Shown here: positions 27,876 through 36,946 of the stretch, in pieces | Position numbering within the stretch: position 1 is the stretch's first letter | Layout of the letters: each line of letters opens with the position of its first letter | NCBI GenBank assembly: GCA_910578065.1 | Contig: CAJTPB010000003.1 | Location: 1-64,000 of the forward strand | From: an uncultured Christensenella sp. | GTDB lineage: Bacteria; Bacillota; Clostridia; Christensenellales; Borkfalkiaceae | Direction of reading: 5' to 3' | Length of the DNA: 64,000 nt | Notes under the pieces: model-generated | What the model was told of the DNA's origin: nothing | Databases searched by the model: none | The model's input: only the letters and a program-made list of their open reading frames with translations | Translations under genes and position numbers: made by a program

Positions 27876-28750
27876 ATCAGCGTTTTATCGAATCGGCGGA
27901 ACGAGCAGGGGTACGAGGTGATTTCCGAATCCGCAACGACTTTCTGCGGCTTTTCCGTTTGTATGGGCTTTACGGAAAGCACAAGTTTTTCGGAAGAGTA
28001 TTCCGTTTGGGGAAGGGGAACGGTATACGGTTTTGCTTCGTAATTGACCGTAATCGCTTTTCCGTTTGTCACTTTTTCCGCACAGGCAGTGCGTATCGCA
28101 AGCGAAATTTCCGTTTCGGTCGTACCCAAAAAATCAAATTCCGTTTTTTCTTCGCAGAACAATTCGCCCAATTTGGAATTTTCCGATTTTAATTCTTCGT
28201 AAATGGAATCGTAAGCGTTCGAAGTGATTTTTGCCTGCGCGATGATCTGCGCTTGCTTTTGCTGCGAAAGTTCTTGTACGAAAAAGGGCGCTTCGATATA
28301 GCCGCCGCGGTGCAGCAGTTCGTATTCCCCGTATTCCCGTTCGTTCAGCTCGTACGATACGGTGTAACAAAGGTAATAAGGGGTTCCTTCCGTAAATTCG
28401 TCCGTTTCCGCACGCAAGGCAAAGTTTAAGGTGCGCCTGCCTTTTTCTATGTAGGCGGAACAGTAACAAGACTTGTCCCCGTTGCGATACTGTTCGGGAT
28501 CGATCCCCTGCGAATTTAAAAAACCGTAGGGAAAAGAATAATAACGCGGATCGATGCCGTTGCCCGCATATGAAGTGATCGCTTCGAGATAAGTTTTTTC
28601 TTGCAGTACATTGGTAAGAATTTCGCTCTTGTAATCGTTTTCGGGGCGGGGAACGGTGTTTGCGCCAGACCCGCTTGCGGAACACCCGGCAACCGTAATT
28701 GCCAAACATCCTGCGGCAAACAGGCTCATCCATTTTATTTCCGCTTTCAT
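27872..28750 (-). CDS. Lipoprotein of unknown function
   Basis: A 292-residue protein with a lipoprotein signal: MKAEIKW, a hydrophobic core and lipobox VAGC followed by SASGSG. The ATG at 28750 is preferred over the TTG three codons earlier because GGAG is 11 bases from it and only 2 from the TTG. The mature part is acidic and Tyr-rich with no recognised motif (EYGEYELLHRGGYIE, QAQIIAQAKITSNAYDSIYE). It has its own consensus promoter divergent from nrdR. Confidence 0.75.
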   Translation of the reverse strand: MKAEIKWMSLFAAGCLAITVAGCSASGSGANTVPRPENDYKSEILTNVLQEKTYLEAITSYAGNGIDPRYYSFPYGFLNSQGIDPEQYRNGDKSCYCSAYIEKGRRTLNFALRAETDEFTEGTPYYLCYTVSYELNEREYGEYELLHRGGYIEAPFFVQELSQQKQAQIIAQAKITSNAYDSIYEELKSENSKLGELFCEEKTEFDFLGTTETEISLAIRTACAEKVTNGKAITVNYEAKPYTVPLPQTEYSSEKLVLSVKPIQTEKPQKVVADSEITSYPCSFRRFDKTLI

Positions 28751-28770
28751 TCCGACCAATTCTCCTTCTT

Positions 28771-28806
28771 AAACGGGGGCGTTCGTAACGCCCGCGGCAG
28801 CCCGTT
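28771..28806 (-). promoter_or_regulatory. Structured 5' leader of the lipoprotein mRNA
   Basis: Between the promoter and the ribosome binding site, an outer stem AAACGGG/CCCGTTT encloses a strong inner hairpin GGGCGTT/AACGCCC. No T run follows on the minus strand. It may set mRNA stability or access to the ribosome binding site. Confidence 0.45.
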
Positions 28807-28840
28807 TTATTCTTTTTATCATGATAAAACAGCTGAGTTA

Positions 28841-28869
28841 AGTATATTATTTTTGGAAAAAAGTGTCAA
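28841..28869 (-). promoter_or_regulatory. Sigma-A promoter for the lipoprotein gene
   Basis: On the minus strand: TTGACA (28864-28869), a 17-base spacer and TATACT (28841-28846). Confidence 0.88.
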
Positions 28870-28908
28870 ACGATTTACGCGGCGCGCCGAGAATAAAGAA
28901 AAAAAGTC

Positions 28909-28937
28909 TTTACAAAATTTATCGAATATGGTATAAT
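28909..28937 (+). promoter_or_regulatory. Sigma-A promoter for nrdR and ispG
   Basis: TTTACA (28909-28914), a 17-base spacer and TATAAT (28932-28937), 45 bases before the nrdR ATG. Confidence 0.88.
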
Positions 28938-28982
28938 TGTGTATATTAGTTATGAAACGTCAAGTTTCGAAAGGGGAAAAAC

Positions 28983-29450
28983 ATGCGCTGTATGTATTGC
29001 AACTGCACGGAAAGTAAGGTAATCGATTCGCGTTCGGCGGACGACGAAAAAACCATTCGTCGTCGCAGGGAATGTATTCAATGCGGAAGGCGGTTCACCA
29101 CGTACGAATCGATCGAAATGTCGCCCATTCTCGTGGTAAAGGCAGATGGCACCCGTCAGGCGTTCGACGGCGGCAAGATTAAGCGCGGAATCATAAAGGC
29201 GAGCGAAAAACGCCCCATTCCCATCGAAAAAATCGACGCGCTCGTCGAAGACGTTACCAAGCAAGTGTATAATTCCATGGAGCAGGAAATTTCCGCAAAG
29301 AAAATCGGCGAAATGGTAATGGACGGTTTAAAACAATTAGACGAAGTAGCATACGTGCGTTACGCTTCCGTATACCGTTCGTTTACCGATATTTCTTCGT
29401 TTATGGCGGAATTGCAGCATATGATGGACGTTAGCAAAAAAGAGAAATAG
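28983..29450 (+). CDS. nrdR: Transcriptional repressor NrdR
   Basis: A 155-residue protein of normal length. The N-terminal zinc ribbon has CMYC and CIQC pairs, with SRSADDEKTIRRRREC between them. The following ATP-cone domain (about residues 49-139) begins ILVVKADGTRQAFD. It senses dATP/ATP and represses ribonucleotide reductase genes at NrdR boxes. No nrd genes are in the window, so it acts in trans. It is followed by ispG at 3 bases. Confidence 0.97.
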   Translation: MRCMYCNCTESKVIDSRSADDEKTIRRRRECIQCGRRFTTYESIEMSPILVVKADGTRQAFDGGKIKRGIIKASEKRPIPIEKIDALVEDVTKQVYNSMEQEISAKKIGEMVMDGLKQLDEVAYVRYASVYRSFTDISSFMAELQHMMDVSKKEK

Positions 29451-29453
29451 AAC

Positions 29454-30497
29454 ATGAAAAGAACGGTTTCGGTAGGGAACGCCGTTTTAGGCGGCGGCAA
29501 AATCGCCGTGCAAAGCATGACGACGGAAAAAACGGGCGACGCGGAAAAAAGCGTCGCTCAAATTCTGCGCCTCGAACAAGCGGGGTGCGATATCGTGCGG
29601 GTTGCCGTATTAGACGAAGAGGACGCGCGCGCCATTGCAAGGGTAAAGGAAAAGACGACTGCACCCATCGTTGCGGATATTCATTTTTCCCCCCGCCTTG
29701 CGGTGCTTGCGATCGAATCGGGCGCGGATAAAATTCGCATCAATCCCGGCAATATCGGCGGGGAAAAAGAAATTTCCCTTGTTGCGGATTGCTTAAAGGC
29801 GCATAAAATTCCCGTGCGGGTAGGCTCGAATACGGGCAGTATCGAAAAGCGGTTTTTACAGCGGTACGGAAGAAGCGCAAAGGCGCTTGTCGAAAGCGCG
29901 CTGTATAACGTAAGCGTGCTTGAAAAAAAGGGGGTAAACGATATCGTCGTTTCGGTAAAGGCTTCCGACGTGCCGCTTACCGTAGAGGCGTATTCGATGC
30001 TTGCCGAGCGGTGCCCGTATCCCCTGCATTTAGGCGTGACCGAAGCGGGTACCGAGCAAATGGGCATCGTAAAAAGCAGCATCGGGATCGGTTCGCTTTT
30101 GCTGCGCGGCATCGGCGATACCGTTCGCGTTTCGCTTACTTCCGACCCCGTAAAAGAAGTATATGCGGCGCACCGCATTCTGCGCGCCTGCGGGTTGGAA
30201 CGCGATTATGTAGAAGTCGTTTCCTGCCCTACCTGCGGGCGGTGCATGTACGATTCGCTGGGACTTGCCGAGCGGGTGAACGAACGCGTCGCGAACGTAA
30301 AAAAAGCGTTAAAGATCGCCGTAATGGGGTGCGTGGTGAACGGACCGGGCGAAGCGAAAGACTGCGATTTGGGGATCGCGGGCGGAAAGGAATACTGTAT
30401 TATTTTACAGCGCGGAAAAGAGGCGGAAAGGGTAAACGCCGCGCAGGCGGAACAAGTCTTTTTCGAGCGGTTGGAGCGGTTGCTGCATGAAGAGTGA
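29454..30497 (+). CDS. ispG: 4-hydroxy-3-methylbut-2-en-1-yl diphosphate synthase
   Basis: A 347-residue enzyme of the non-mevalonate isoprenoid pathway, reducing MEcPP to HMBPP. The TIM-barrel part starts TVSVGNAVLGGGKIAVQSMT and contains ADIHFSP and KIRINPGNIG. The C-terminal [4Fe-4S] domain has SCPTCGRC and, further on, GCVVNGPGEA. The start follows a weak site (AGAGAAA). It lies immediately before the polC-like gene, the classical order in Firmicutes, and overlaps it by 11 bases. Confidence 0.97.
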   Translation: MKRTVSVGNAVLGGGKIAVQSMTTEKTGDAEKSVAQILRLEQAGCDIVRVAVLDEEDARAIARVKEKTTAPIVADIHFSPRLAVLAIESGADKIRINPGNIGGEKEISLVADCLKAHKIPVRVGSNTGSIEKRFLQRYGRSAKALVESALYNVSVLEKKGVNDIVVSVKASDVPLTVEAYSMLAERCPYPLHLGVTEAGTEQMGIVKSSIGIGSLLLRGIGDTVRVSLTSDPVKEVYAAHRILRACGLERDYVEVVSCPTCGRCMYDSLGLAERVNERVANVKKALKIAVMGCVVNGPGEAKDCDLGIAGGKEYCIILQRGKEAERVNAAQAEQVFFERLERLLHEE

Positions 30498-32001
30498 AGC
30501 ATTTTTAAACGAAATACGGCAGGCGGCGGGGTTAAGGCGCGCCGTTTTGCGGAAAATCGCGGTAGAGGGGCGAGAGGTCGTTTTTCATCTTGCCACTGAT
30601 TTGCGCTATTCGGAAGAGGACGAAGCGCATGCGCGCGCCGTTTGCGCAAAGTACGTGCCCGAAGGGTTTGCCGCACGGGCGAAACTGATAAAATCGGTGC
30701 CCGACGCGGAAAGCGTGCGCAAAAAGATAGCGGATATTTTAAGCTGTAAATTTCCCGCCGCGGCGGCGTTCGTTTCCCCGCAGGATATCGAGGTGGAAAA
30801 GGACGAGGGGGGCGGCAGATTTTTTCTTGCCGTCGGTCAGGCGGAACGGGGGCAGTTTTCTTCCGGCGCGATTTTAGACGCACTCAGCGCAGAGTTGCAG
30901 CGTTCGTTCAGCGGAACGTGGTTCGGCAACGTGCGCGCCGTCGAAAAGGCGCAGGAGGAAATCGAGCGGGAGGCGCCTCCCCCCGCGGAAGTAGTAATCG
31001 CGCCCCGCTTCTTTCCCGTTACCGAATATGCGGCGATCGACGGGGGCAAGCCCAAACGCGCGATTTATATTGCCGATTTAACGGACGAAGCGACGGACAT
31101 TACCGTTTGCGGACAGATCACTTATTTGCAAGAGCGGGAAACGGCAAAGGGGAAGCCGTACCTTTCGATCACCCTTTCGGACGGAACCGCGCAAACGCGC
31201 ATTTCTTACTTTACCAAAAAGGCGACGCTCGAAAAGGCGCGTTCGCTGAAAGTGGGCGATTGGATCTGCCTTACGGGGGATAACGAAATTTACAACAATT
31301 CCCTTTCCTTTCGCGCAAAGGCGCTCGACTTCGGCAAGCCGCCCGCGGATTTTGTGCCCGAAGCGCGCCCCTCGCGCCCCGCTCCGTTCGAATACAAAAA
31401 GGTAATTCCTCTTCCCGCAAGCGATTACAGGCAGGCGATGCTGTTCGGCGAAACGCCGTTGCCGCAAGATTTTACCCAAAAAGAATTCGTCGTGTTCGAC
31501 TTGGAAACGACGGGTTTGAACAATACGCCCGCAACGGGCGCGATGGATCGCATTATCGAAATCGGCGCGGTAAAAATACGGGAGGGGAAGATTTGCGAAA
31601 AATTTTCTTCGTTCGTCGCGTGCGCGCTGCGGTTAAGCCCCGAGATCGTTCATCTTACGGGCATTACCGATTCTATGCTGGTGGGCGCGCCCGACATTGC
31701 AGACGTGATCGCAGACTTTTACAAATTCAGCCACGACTGCATTTTGGTGGGGCATAACATTATGTTCGACTATAAATTCATTCGTCATTACGGCGAGCGG
31801 GAAGGGTATCTGTTCGATCAAAAGATGTACGATACGCTTTCTATCTCGCAGGAAGTGCTGCGCCTTTCCAATTATAAACTGAATACGCTTGCCGATCATT
31901 ACGGCTTTTCGTTCAATCACCACAGGGCGTACGACGACGCGTTCGTTACGGCGAAAATTTTTATCGAGTTGATAAAGGAAAGAAAATCCCTTCCGAAATA
32001 G
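30487..32001 (+). CDS. PolC-like OB-fold plus 3'-5' exonuclease protein lacking the polymerase
   Basis: A 504-residue protein at the position where Firmicutes normally carry polC (about 1430 residues). Residues 1-185 resemble the PolC N-terminal region (FAARAKLIKSVPD, AILDALSAELQ). Residues about 190-285 are an OB fold (ITVCGQITYLQERE and YLSITLSDGT). Residues 334-500 are a DnaQ-type proofreading exonuclease with VFDLETTGL (D338, E340), HNIMFDYKF (D428) and HRAYDD (H479, D484), all catalytic residues present. The PHP halves and the whole palm-fingers polymerase are absent, and no sequence for them follows. The frame is intact and ends cleanly, so it is probably a working nuclease rather than a pseudogene. 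Confidence 0.85.
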   Translation: MKSEAFLNEIRQAAGLRRAVLRKIAVEGREVVFHLATDLRYSEEDEAHARAVCAKYVPEGFAARAKLIKSVPDAESVRKKIADILSCKFPAAAAFVSPQDIEVEKDEGGGRFFLAVGQAERGQFSSGAILDALSAELQRSFSGTWFGNVRAVEKAQEEIEREAPPPAEVVIAPRFFPVTEYAAIDGGKPKRAIYIADLTDEATDITVCGQITYLQERETAKGKPYLSITLSDGTAQTRISYFTKKATLEKARSLKVGDWICLTGDNEIYNNSLSFRAKALDFGKPPADFVPEARPSRPAPFEYKKVIPLPASDYRQAMLFGETPLPQDFTQKEFVVFDLETTGLNNTPATGAMDRIIEIGAVKIREGKICEKFSSFVACALRLSPEIVHLTGITDSMLVGAPDIADVIADFYKFSHDCILVGHNIMFDYKFIRHYGEREGYLFDQKMYDTLSISQEVLRLSNYKLNTLADHYGFSFNHHRAYDDAFVTAKIFIELIKERKSLPK

Positions 32002-32011
32002 GATAAAATGC

Positions 32012-32040
32012 TTGCCAACGAAAAAAGTTTGTGGTATAAT
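32012..32040 (+). promoter_or_regulatory. Sigma-A promoter of the rimP-nusA-infB operon
   Basis: TTGCCA (32012-32017), a 17-base spacer and TATAAT (32035-32040). Transcription should start near 32047. Confidence 0.85.
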
Positions 32041-32067
32041 GAACACGCTTAATCGATGTAAAAGAGA

Positions 32068-32099
32068 TTGAGAGTGGTTCGCCACTCTCAAATTTCTTT
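32068..32099 (+). promoter_or_regulatory. Terminator-like hairpin in the rimP-nusA leader (possible attenuator)
   Basis: TTGAGAGTGG, loop TTCG, CCACTCTCAA: a 10-bp stem overlapping the UUCG tetraloop and followed by ATTTCTTT. It begins about 20 bases after the expected transcription start and ends 14 bases before the rimP ATG, so it lies inside the leader. Confidence 0.65.
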
Positions 32100-32113
32100 A
32101 TAAAGGGGCAAAA

Positions 32114-32572
32114 ATGAAGGTAAAAACAATCGAAGAAGTCATTGCGTTTTTGCAGCCGATCGCAGAAGCGGTCGGCGTGGAAATCGTAGATGCCGAATGG
32201 AACATGCGCGAAAAATCGCTTACTGTGTTTATAGACAGGGAAGAGGGGGTAGACCTGATTACTTGCGAAAAATTTCACAGGGCAATCGACGCGCCGTTAG
32301 ACGAGTTAGACCCTACATTCGGCGAAGGGTACACGCTAAACTGTTCCAGCCCCGGGCTTGACCGCCCGTTTAAAAAACCGCGCGACTTCGAACGGAACAT
32401 GGGTAAAAAGGTAGAAGTAAAGCTGTATGCGCCCGTAAACGGCAAAAAGGCGTTCGAGGGCGTTTTGCGCGGGTACGACGGAACGCAAGCCGTTATCCAA
32501 ACGGAAAACGGCGAACTGACGTTCGCGACGGCTCAGATCGCGAAAATGTGCCTTGCGATCGACTTCGATTAA
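32114..32572 (+). CDS. rimP: Ribosome maturation factor RimP
   Basis: A 152-residue protein of normal size that helps assemble the 30S subunit. It has the alpha/beta N-terminal domain with TVFIDREEGVDLITCEKFHR, the typical NCSSPGLDRPFKKPRDFERNMG (compare EVSSPGLDRPL), and an SH3-like C-terminal domain. AAAGGGG lies before the ATG. First gene of the rimP-nusA-ylxR-ylxQ-infB-rbfA operon. Confidence 0.95.
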   Translation: MKVKTIEEVIAFLQPIAEAVGVEIVDAEWNMREKSLTVFIDREEGVDLITCEKFHRAIDAPLDELDPTFGEGYTLNCSSPGLDRPFKKPRDFERNMGKKVEVKLYAPVNGKKAFEGVLRGYDGTQAVIQTENGELTFATAQIAKMCLAIDFD

Positions 32573-32606
32573 AATACGATACTTATAATTATTTAGGAGA
32601 TAAGCT

Positions 32607-33719
32607 ATGATCAACAAAGATTTCTTTGCGGCGCTTGCCGATTTGGAACGCGAAAAGGGGATCGGCGAAGAAGTATTTATAGAAGCGCTTCAAAACGCGC
32701 TCGCTTCCGCTTGCAAAAAGCAGTACATGGGGGAATCGGGAAATGTGGAAGTGCGTTTGAATCCCGAAAAGTGCACGATCAAATTTTATCTGCACCGCAC
32801 GGTAGTAGAGGGCGAACCGTTGGAAGACGGCGAAATTTCGCTTGCCGACGCGCAGGAAAAAAAGAAGAACGTCAAAGCGGGCGATATTCTTACCGAAGAG
32901 TTTATCCCCAAAGATTTCGGCAGAATCGCGGCACAGACGGCAAAGCAGGTTATTTTGCAGAAACTGCACGAAACGGAACGCGATAACACCCTTTCCGAAT
33001 TTTCGGATAAAGAAGGGGAATTGATGAGCGGGCTTGTGCGCAAAGTAGACATGAAAAACGTATACGTCGAACTGGGCAAGGGGCAGATCGAAGGGTTAAT
33101 GCTTCCGCAAGACCAAGTTCCCGGCGAGCGTTACGATGCGGGCGACCGCATTAAAGTATATGTAAAGCGGGTAAAAAGCGGGGGCAGAAATGCGCAAGTC
33201 CTCGTATCGCGCACCGCGCCCGGGCTTGTAAAGCGGCTGTTCGAAGAAGAAGTGCCCGAAATCAAGCAGGGTTCCGTCGTCATCAAGGCTGTTTCGCGCG
33301 AGCCGGGGCACAGAACGAAAATGGCAATCCACGCCGAAGATTCGAAGATCGACGCAGTGGGCGCGTGCGTAGGAAACAAGGGCGCGCGCGTAAACGCTGT
33401 CGTGCAGGAATTGGGCGGCGAAAAAATCGATATTATTTTATGGAGCGAAAATCCGCTCGAATTCATCGCAAAGGCGTTATCGCCCGCAACGGTGCTTTCC
33501 GTTACCCAGCTTTCGGAAAAATCCGCCGTTGCCGTCGTGCCCGACGATAAACTTTCTCTCGCCATCGGGAGGGACGGGCAGAACGCGCGCCTTGCCGCTC
33601 GGCTTACCGGTTGGAAGATCGACGTAAAAAGCGAAAGCGCGGCAATGAAACTCGACCTTGGCGAAAACGCGGAAGAAGCGCCCGCCGAAGAAGTTGCGCA
33701 AGAAGGCGCGGAGGAATAA
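32607..33719 (+). CDS. nusA: Transcription termination/antitermination factor NusA
   Basis: A 370-residue protein. The N-terminal RNA polymerase-binding domain is at about 1-125, S1 at 130-200 (GLVRKVDMKNVYVELGKGQIEG), then two KH domains (GHRTKMAIHAEDSKIDAVGA with CVGNKGARVNAV; and LAIGRDGQNARLAARLTGWKID). It ends in an acidic tail, like other Gram-positive NusA without the extra AR repeats of proteobacteria. GGAG precedes the ATG. It modulates pausing and termination and could act on the hairpin in its own leader (inference). Confidence 0.97.
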   Translation: MINKDFFAALADLEREKGIGEEVFIEALQNALASACKKQYMGESGNVEVRLNPEKCTIKFYLHRTVVEGEPLEDGEISLADAQEKKKNVKAGDILTEEFIPKDFGRIAAQTAKQVILQKLHETERDNTLSEFSDKEGELMSGLVRKVDMKNVYVELGKGQIEGLMLPQDQVPGERYDAGDRIKVYVKRVKSGGRNAQVLVSRTAPGLVKRLFEEEVPEIKQGSVVIKAVSREPGHRTKMAIHAEDSKIDAVGACVGNKGARVNAVVQELGGEKIDIILWSENPLEFIAKALSPATVLSVTQLSEKSAVAVVPDDKLSLAIGRDGQNARLAARLTGWKIDVKSESAAMKLDLGENAEEAPAEEVAQEGAEE

Positions 33720-33992
33720 ATGCCCAAAGAAAAGAAGATCCCGCTCAGAATGTGCATCGCTTGCCGCGAAATGAAGCCGAAAAAGGAAATGCTCCGCGTG
33801 GTAAAAAACGCTTCGGGGGAAATTTCGCTCGATTTTTCGGGGAAACTTGCGGGGCGGGGCGCGTATCTTTGCAACGGCGAAGGGTGCGTAAAAAAATTGC
33901 GCAAACAGCGGCTGTTGCACAAAACGTTTTCATGCGAGGTGCAGGAAGAAGTGTATCTTCGCATCGAGGAGGAGTTTCTTGCAAAGAAGTAA
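33720..33992 (+). CDS. ylxR: YlxR family RNA-binding protein (RnpM)
   Basis: A 90-residue protein with the YlxR signature RMCIACREMKPKKEMLRVVK near the start and GRGAYLCNGEGCV later. The family has been linked to RNase P regulation (RnpM) and binds RNA. The ATG follows the nusA stop without a gap (TAAATG), so it is translated by coupling. Confidence 0.95.
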   Translation: MPKEKKIPLRMCIACREMKPKKEMLRVVKNASGEISLDFSGKLAGRGAYLCNGEGCVKKLRKQRLLHKTFSCEVQEEVYLRIEEEFLAKK

Positions 33993-34335
33993 GGCGGAAA
34001 CGTATTTGGGATTTTGTATCCGCGCGGGCAAACTCGTGTGCGGGGTAAACGCCGCCGCTTGCACCAAAGGGGTATATCTTTTGGTGGCGGATATCGGCGT
34101 TGCGAAAAATTCGCGCAAAGAGATTTTTAAACTGAAAGAAAAGTTTGCCTGCCCGCTCGTATTTGCGGAAAATTTAGAAGGGGCGGTAAAAAAAGCAAAT
34201 TGCAAACTCGCCGCGGTAAAAGACAGGTCGCTTGCGCAGGCAATTTGGAACGAATCGGCAGAAGAGGGGAACGCCCCCTTCGTAAGATATAAAGAGAGTA
34301 CGAAAGAAGACGAAAGCGGAAAGGCAGAAGGTTAA
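33979..34335 (+). CDS. ylxQ: L7Ae-family RNA-binding protein YlxQ
   Basis: A 118-residue protein of the ribosomal L7Ae/L30e family (K-turn RNA binding), of the YlxQ type always found between ylxR and infB. It has LGFCIRAGKLVCGVNA near the start and VYLLVADIGVAKNSRKEI. The start is TTG at 33979, overlapping ylxR by 14 bases, chosen for GAGGAGG 6-7 bases upstream. The charged tail (ESTKEDESGKAEG) is extra. Confidence 0.88.
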   Translation: MQRSKAETYLGFCIRAGKLVCGVNAAACTKGVYLLVADIGVAKNSRKEIFKLKEKFACPLVFAENLEGAVKKANCKLAAVKDRSLAQAIWNESAEEGNAPFVRYKESTKEDESGKAEG

Positions 34336-34360
34336 GGAATCGGAGGATTGGAACAGCAGC

Positions 34361-36946
34361 ATGGCTTACGATAACATTGAAAAATTGGGCGCTCTTTTGG
34401 GCGAAAAGGAAATCGGCGCATTGCAGCGCGCGGTCGTAAACGGTGAAAAACAGCTTTCCGAATTGCTGAAAAAGCTCGGCGATATGGAAGGCGTTCTTAT
34501 GGCGCGCCGCATGGAAGAGGCGGCTCGCCGCAAAGAAGAGGAAGCGCGGGCAGAGCGCGAAGCGGCGGAAGCGAAGCGCGTCGCCGAAAAGCAGGCTGCG
34601 GAAGAAAAAGAAAAGGCGTCCGCACCCGCTCCCGCGCCTGTTCCCGTTCCCGAAGAAAAAGAAATCAAGGCGGAAGTTCGCCCTGCGGAAGCAAAGCCCG
34701 CCGCGGCGAAACCTGCGGAAGCAAAACCCGTGTTCCGCCCCGAAGAACGCCCGCGCCCGCAGCAGGGAGGGGCGCGTCCTTCGTATAATAATAACGCGCA
34801 GCGTCCGCAAAACGGGCAGGGAAACAACACTTACCGCCCGCAGCAAGGGGGCGCGCGTCCGCCGTTCGGCAGCCGTCCGCAGGGGGAAAGACCCGCATAC
34901 GGCAACCGTCCGCAAGGGCAGGGCGGATTTAACCGTCCGCAAAATCCCCGCCCCGCAGGGGGAACGGGCCGTCCCGCGCCCGCAGCGCCTGCGCCCGCGG
35001 CGAGAAGGGAATTTTCCGCGCCTAAGAAATTCGAAAAGACGTACGTCGAAAAGCGTCCCGTAAGCAAACGCGCGCTTATCAAACAGCAGGGCGCGGGGAT
35101 CGACGACTTCGACGAGAACAAGAGCGGTTACCGCAAAGCGCGTTTCGGCAAAAAAGGCGCGCAGAAAGTAACGCAAACGATCAAGATCGATCATGCGGTA
35201 GTCACCAGCAAAGATATCCCCATTAAAACGCTTTCCGAAAAACTCGGCATCAGCGCGGTGGAAATTACCAAGCGTCTGTTCCGCGAAGGGGTCATGAAAA
35301 CGGTAAACGAGTCGGTCGATTACGACAACGCCGCGTTTATCGCGTTGGAACTTGGCATCGACCTCGAATACAAGCCGGAAAAAACGGCGGAAGAAGCATT
35401 GATCGAAGCGCACGGCGGCGCAAACGACAGCGAGAACACCGTTCCGCGCGCGCCCGTTGTTACGGTAATGGGGCACGTCGACCACGGCAAAACATCCCTT
35501 CTCGATAAAATCAGAGAAACCAACGTTACCGCAGGCGAAGCGGGCGGCATCACGCAGAGCATCGGCGCGTACACCGTTTCCTTCGGTGGCGATAAGAAAA
35601 TAACCTTTATCGATACCCCCGGGCATGCGGCGTTTACCGCAATGCGCGCGCGGGGCGCGAAGGCGACGGATATCGTCGTGCTCGTCGTTGCGGCGGACGA
35701 CGGCATCATGCCGCAGACGGTGGAAGCGATCGATCATGCTAAGGCGGCGAACGTTCCCATCATCGTTGCGATGAACAAAATGGATAAGCCGCATATCAAT
35801 CCCGATAAGGTAAAACAGGGCTTGCTCGAATACGGGCTTGTGCCCGAAGATTGGGGCGGCGAAACGATTCTCGTACCCGTTTCGGCAAAGACGGGCGAAG
35901 GGATCGATTCCCTGCTCGAAAGCATCAATCTCGTGGCGGAAATGCAGGAACTGCGCGCCAATCCCGACCGCCTCGCAAAGGGCGTTATCATCGAAGCGAA
36001 GCTGGATAAGGGCAAAGGTCCCGTGGCAAGCGTGCTGGTGCAAAACGGAACCCTTCGCACGGGCGATAATTTGATTTCGGGAACGACGATGGGGCGCGTG
36101 CGCGCCATGATCGACGACAAGGGCAGAATGGTTAAAGAAGCGGGTCCTTCCACCGCCGTATCCGTGCTCGGCTTAGAAGACGTTCCCAACGCGGGCGACG
36201 CGATTTTCGCGGCGGAACAGTCGCTTATGAAGCAGGTACAGGAAGAGCGCAAGAATATTCAGCGCGAATCCATGATCAAAGAACAGGCGAAGATCACGTT
36301 AGACGACGTGTTCGCGCAGGTTGCGGAAGGCAAAATAAAAGATTTAAACGTAATCGTAAAGGGCGACGTGCAGGGCTCGGTCGAAGCGGTAAAGCAAGCG
36401 CTTGAAAAACTTTCTAACGAGGAAGTAAAGGTAAAAGTAATTCGCGCGGCGGCGGGGGCGATCACGGAAAGCGACGTGATGCTTGCAGACTCTTCCAACG
36501 CGATCATCGTCGGTTTTAACGTTCGACCGGACAGCAAGGCAAAAACGCTTGCCGAGCGCAGCAAGGTAGACGTAAGAAGCTACCGCATTATTTACGAATT
36601 GCTCGACGATATTCAGGCGGCGCTCAAAGGCATGCTTTCGCCCAAGTATCAAGAAATTTACATGGGCAAATGCGAAGTGCGCCAAACGTTCAACATTACG
36701 GGCGTCGGCACGATCGCGGGCTGTTACGTAACGGAAGGCAAACTCGTGCGCGGCGGAAAACTGCGCATTTACCGCGAAGACGTTATGATCGTAGAAGGCA
36801 ACGTAAAACAGTTAAAGCGGTTTAAAGACGACGTAAAAGAAGTTTCGTTCGGGTTCGAGTGCGGTTGCGCGATCGAAGGATTTAACGAAATCAAAGTGGG
36901 CGACTTTATCGAATGTTATTTGATCGAGGAGATCAAACAGGCATGA
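34361..36946 (+). CDS. infB: Translation initiation factor IF-2
   Basis: An 861-residue GTPase that brings initiator tRNA to the 30S subunit. Residues 1-290 are a charged and low-complexity extension, with Ala/Glu helices first and then Gly-Pro-Arg-Gln repeats of the RPQ(G/N) type at about 125-210. The IF2_N domain follows near 285-340 ([20 protein letters not shown]). The GTPase has GHVDHGKT (about 370), DTPGH and NKMD. The C-terminal fMet-tRNA binding domain ends [15 protein letters not shown]. The repeats are typical of IF-2 but unusually Gly/Pro/Gln-rich. Confidence 0.97.
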   Translation: MAYDNIEKLGALLGEKEIGALQRAVVNGEKQLSELLKKLGDMEGVLMARRMEEAARRKEEEARAEREAAEAKRVAEKQAAEEKEKASAPAPAPVPVPEEKEIKAEVRPAEAKPAAAKPAEAKPVFRPEERPRPQQGGARPSYNNNAQRPQNGQGNNTYRPQQGGARPPFGSRPQGERPAYGNRPQGQGGFNRPQNPRPAGGTGRPAPAAPAPAARREFSAPKKFEKTYVEKRPVSKRALIKQQGAGIDDFDENKSGYRKARFGKKGAQKVTQTIKIDHAVVTSKDIPIKTLSEKLGISAVEITKRLFREGVMKTVNESVDYDNAAFIALELGIDLEYKPEKTAEEALIEAHGGANDSENTVPRAPVVTVMGHVDHGKTSLLDKIRETNVTAGEAGGITQSIGAYTVSFGGDKKITFIDTPGHAAFTAMRARGAKATDIVVLVVAADDGIMPQTVEAIDHAKAANVPIIVAMNKMDKPHINPDKVKQGLLEYGLVPEDWGGETILVPVSAKTGEGIDSLLESINLVAEMQELRANPDRLAKGVIIEAKLDKGKGPVASVLVQNGTLRTGDNLISGTTMGRVRAMIDDKGRMVKEAGPSTAVSVLGLEDVPNAGDAIFAAEQSLMKQVQEERKNIQRESMIKEQAKITLDDVFAQVAEGKIKDLNVIVKGDVQGSVEAVKQALEKLSNEEVKVKVIRAAAGAITESDVMLADSSNAIIVGFNVRPDSKAKTLAERSKVDVRSYRIIYELLDDIQAALKGMLSPKYQEIYMGKCEVRQTFNITGVGTIAGCYVTEGKLVRGGKLRIYREDVMIVEGNVKQLKRFKDDVKEVSFGFECGCAIEGFNEIKVGDFIECYLIEEIKQA

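Noticed and set aside
27764..28192. Plus-strand open frame of 142 codons opposite the lipoprotein gene
   Set aside because: Phe/Arg-rich shadow without homology-like motifs; the minus-strand lipoprotein has a promoter, a lipobox and a ribosome binding site.
34127..36043. 638-residue open frame on the minus strand opposite infB
   Set aside because: The translation is low-complexity and Phe/Arg-rich, a by-product of infB codon bias, with no ribosome binding site or motif.
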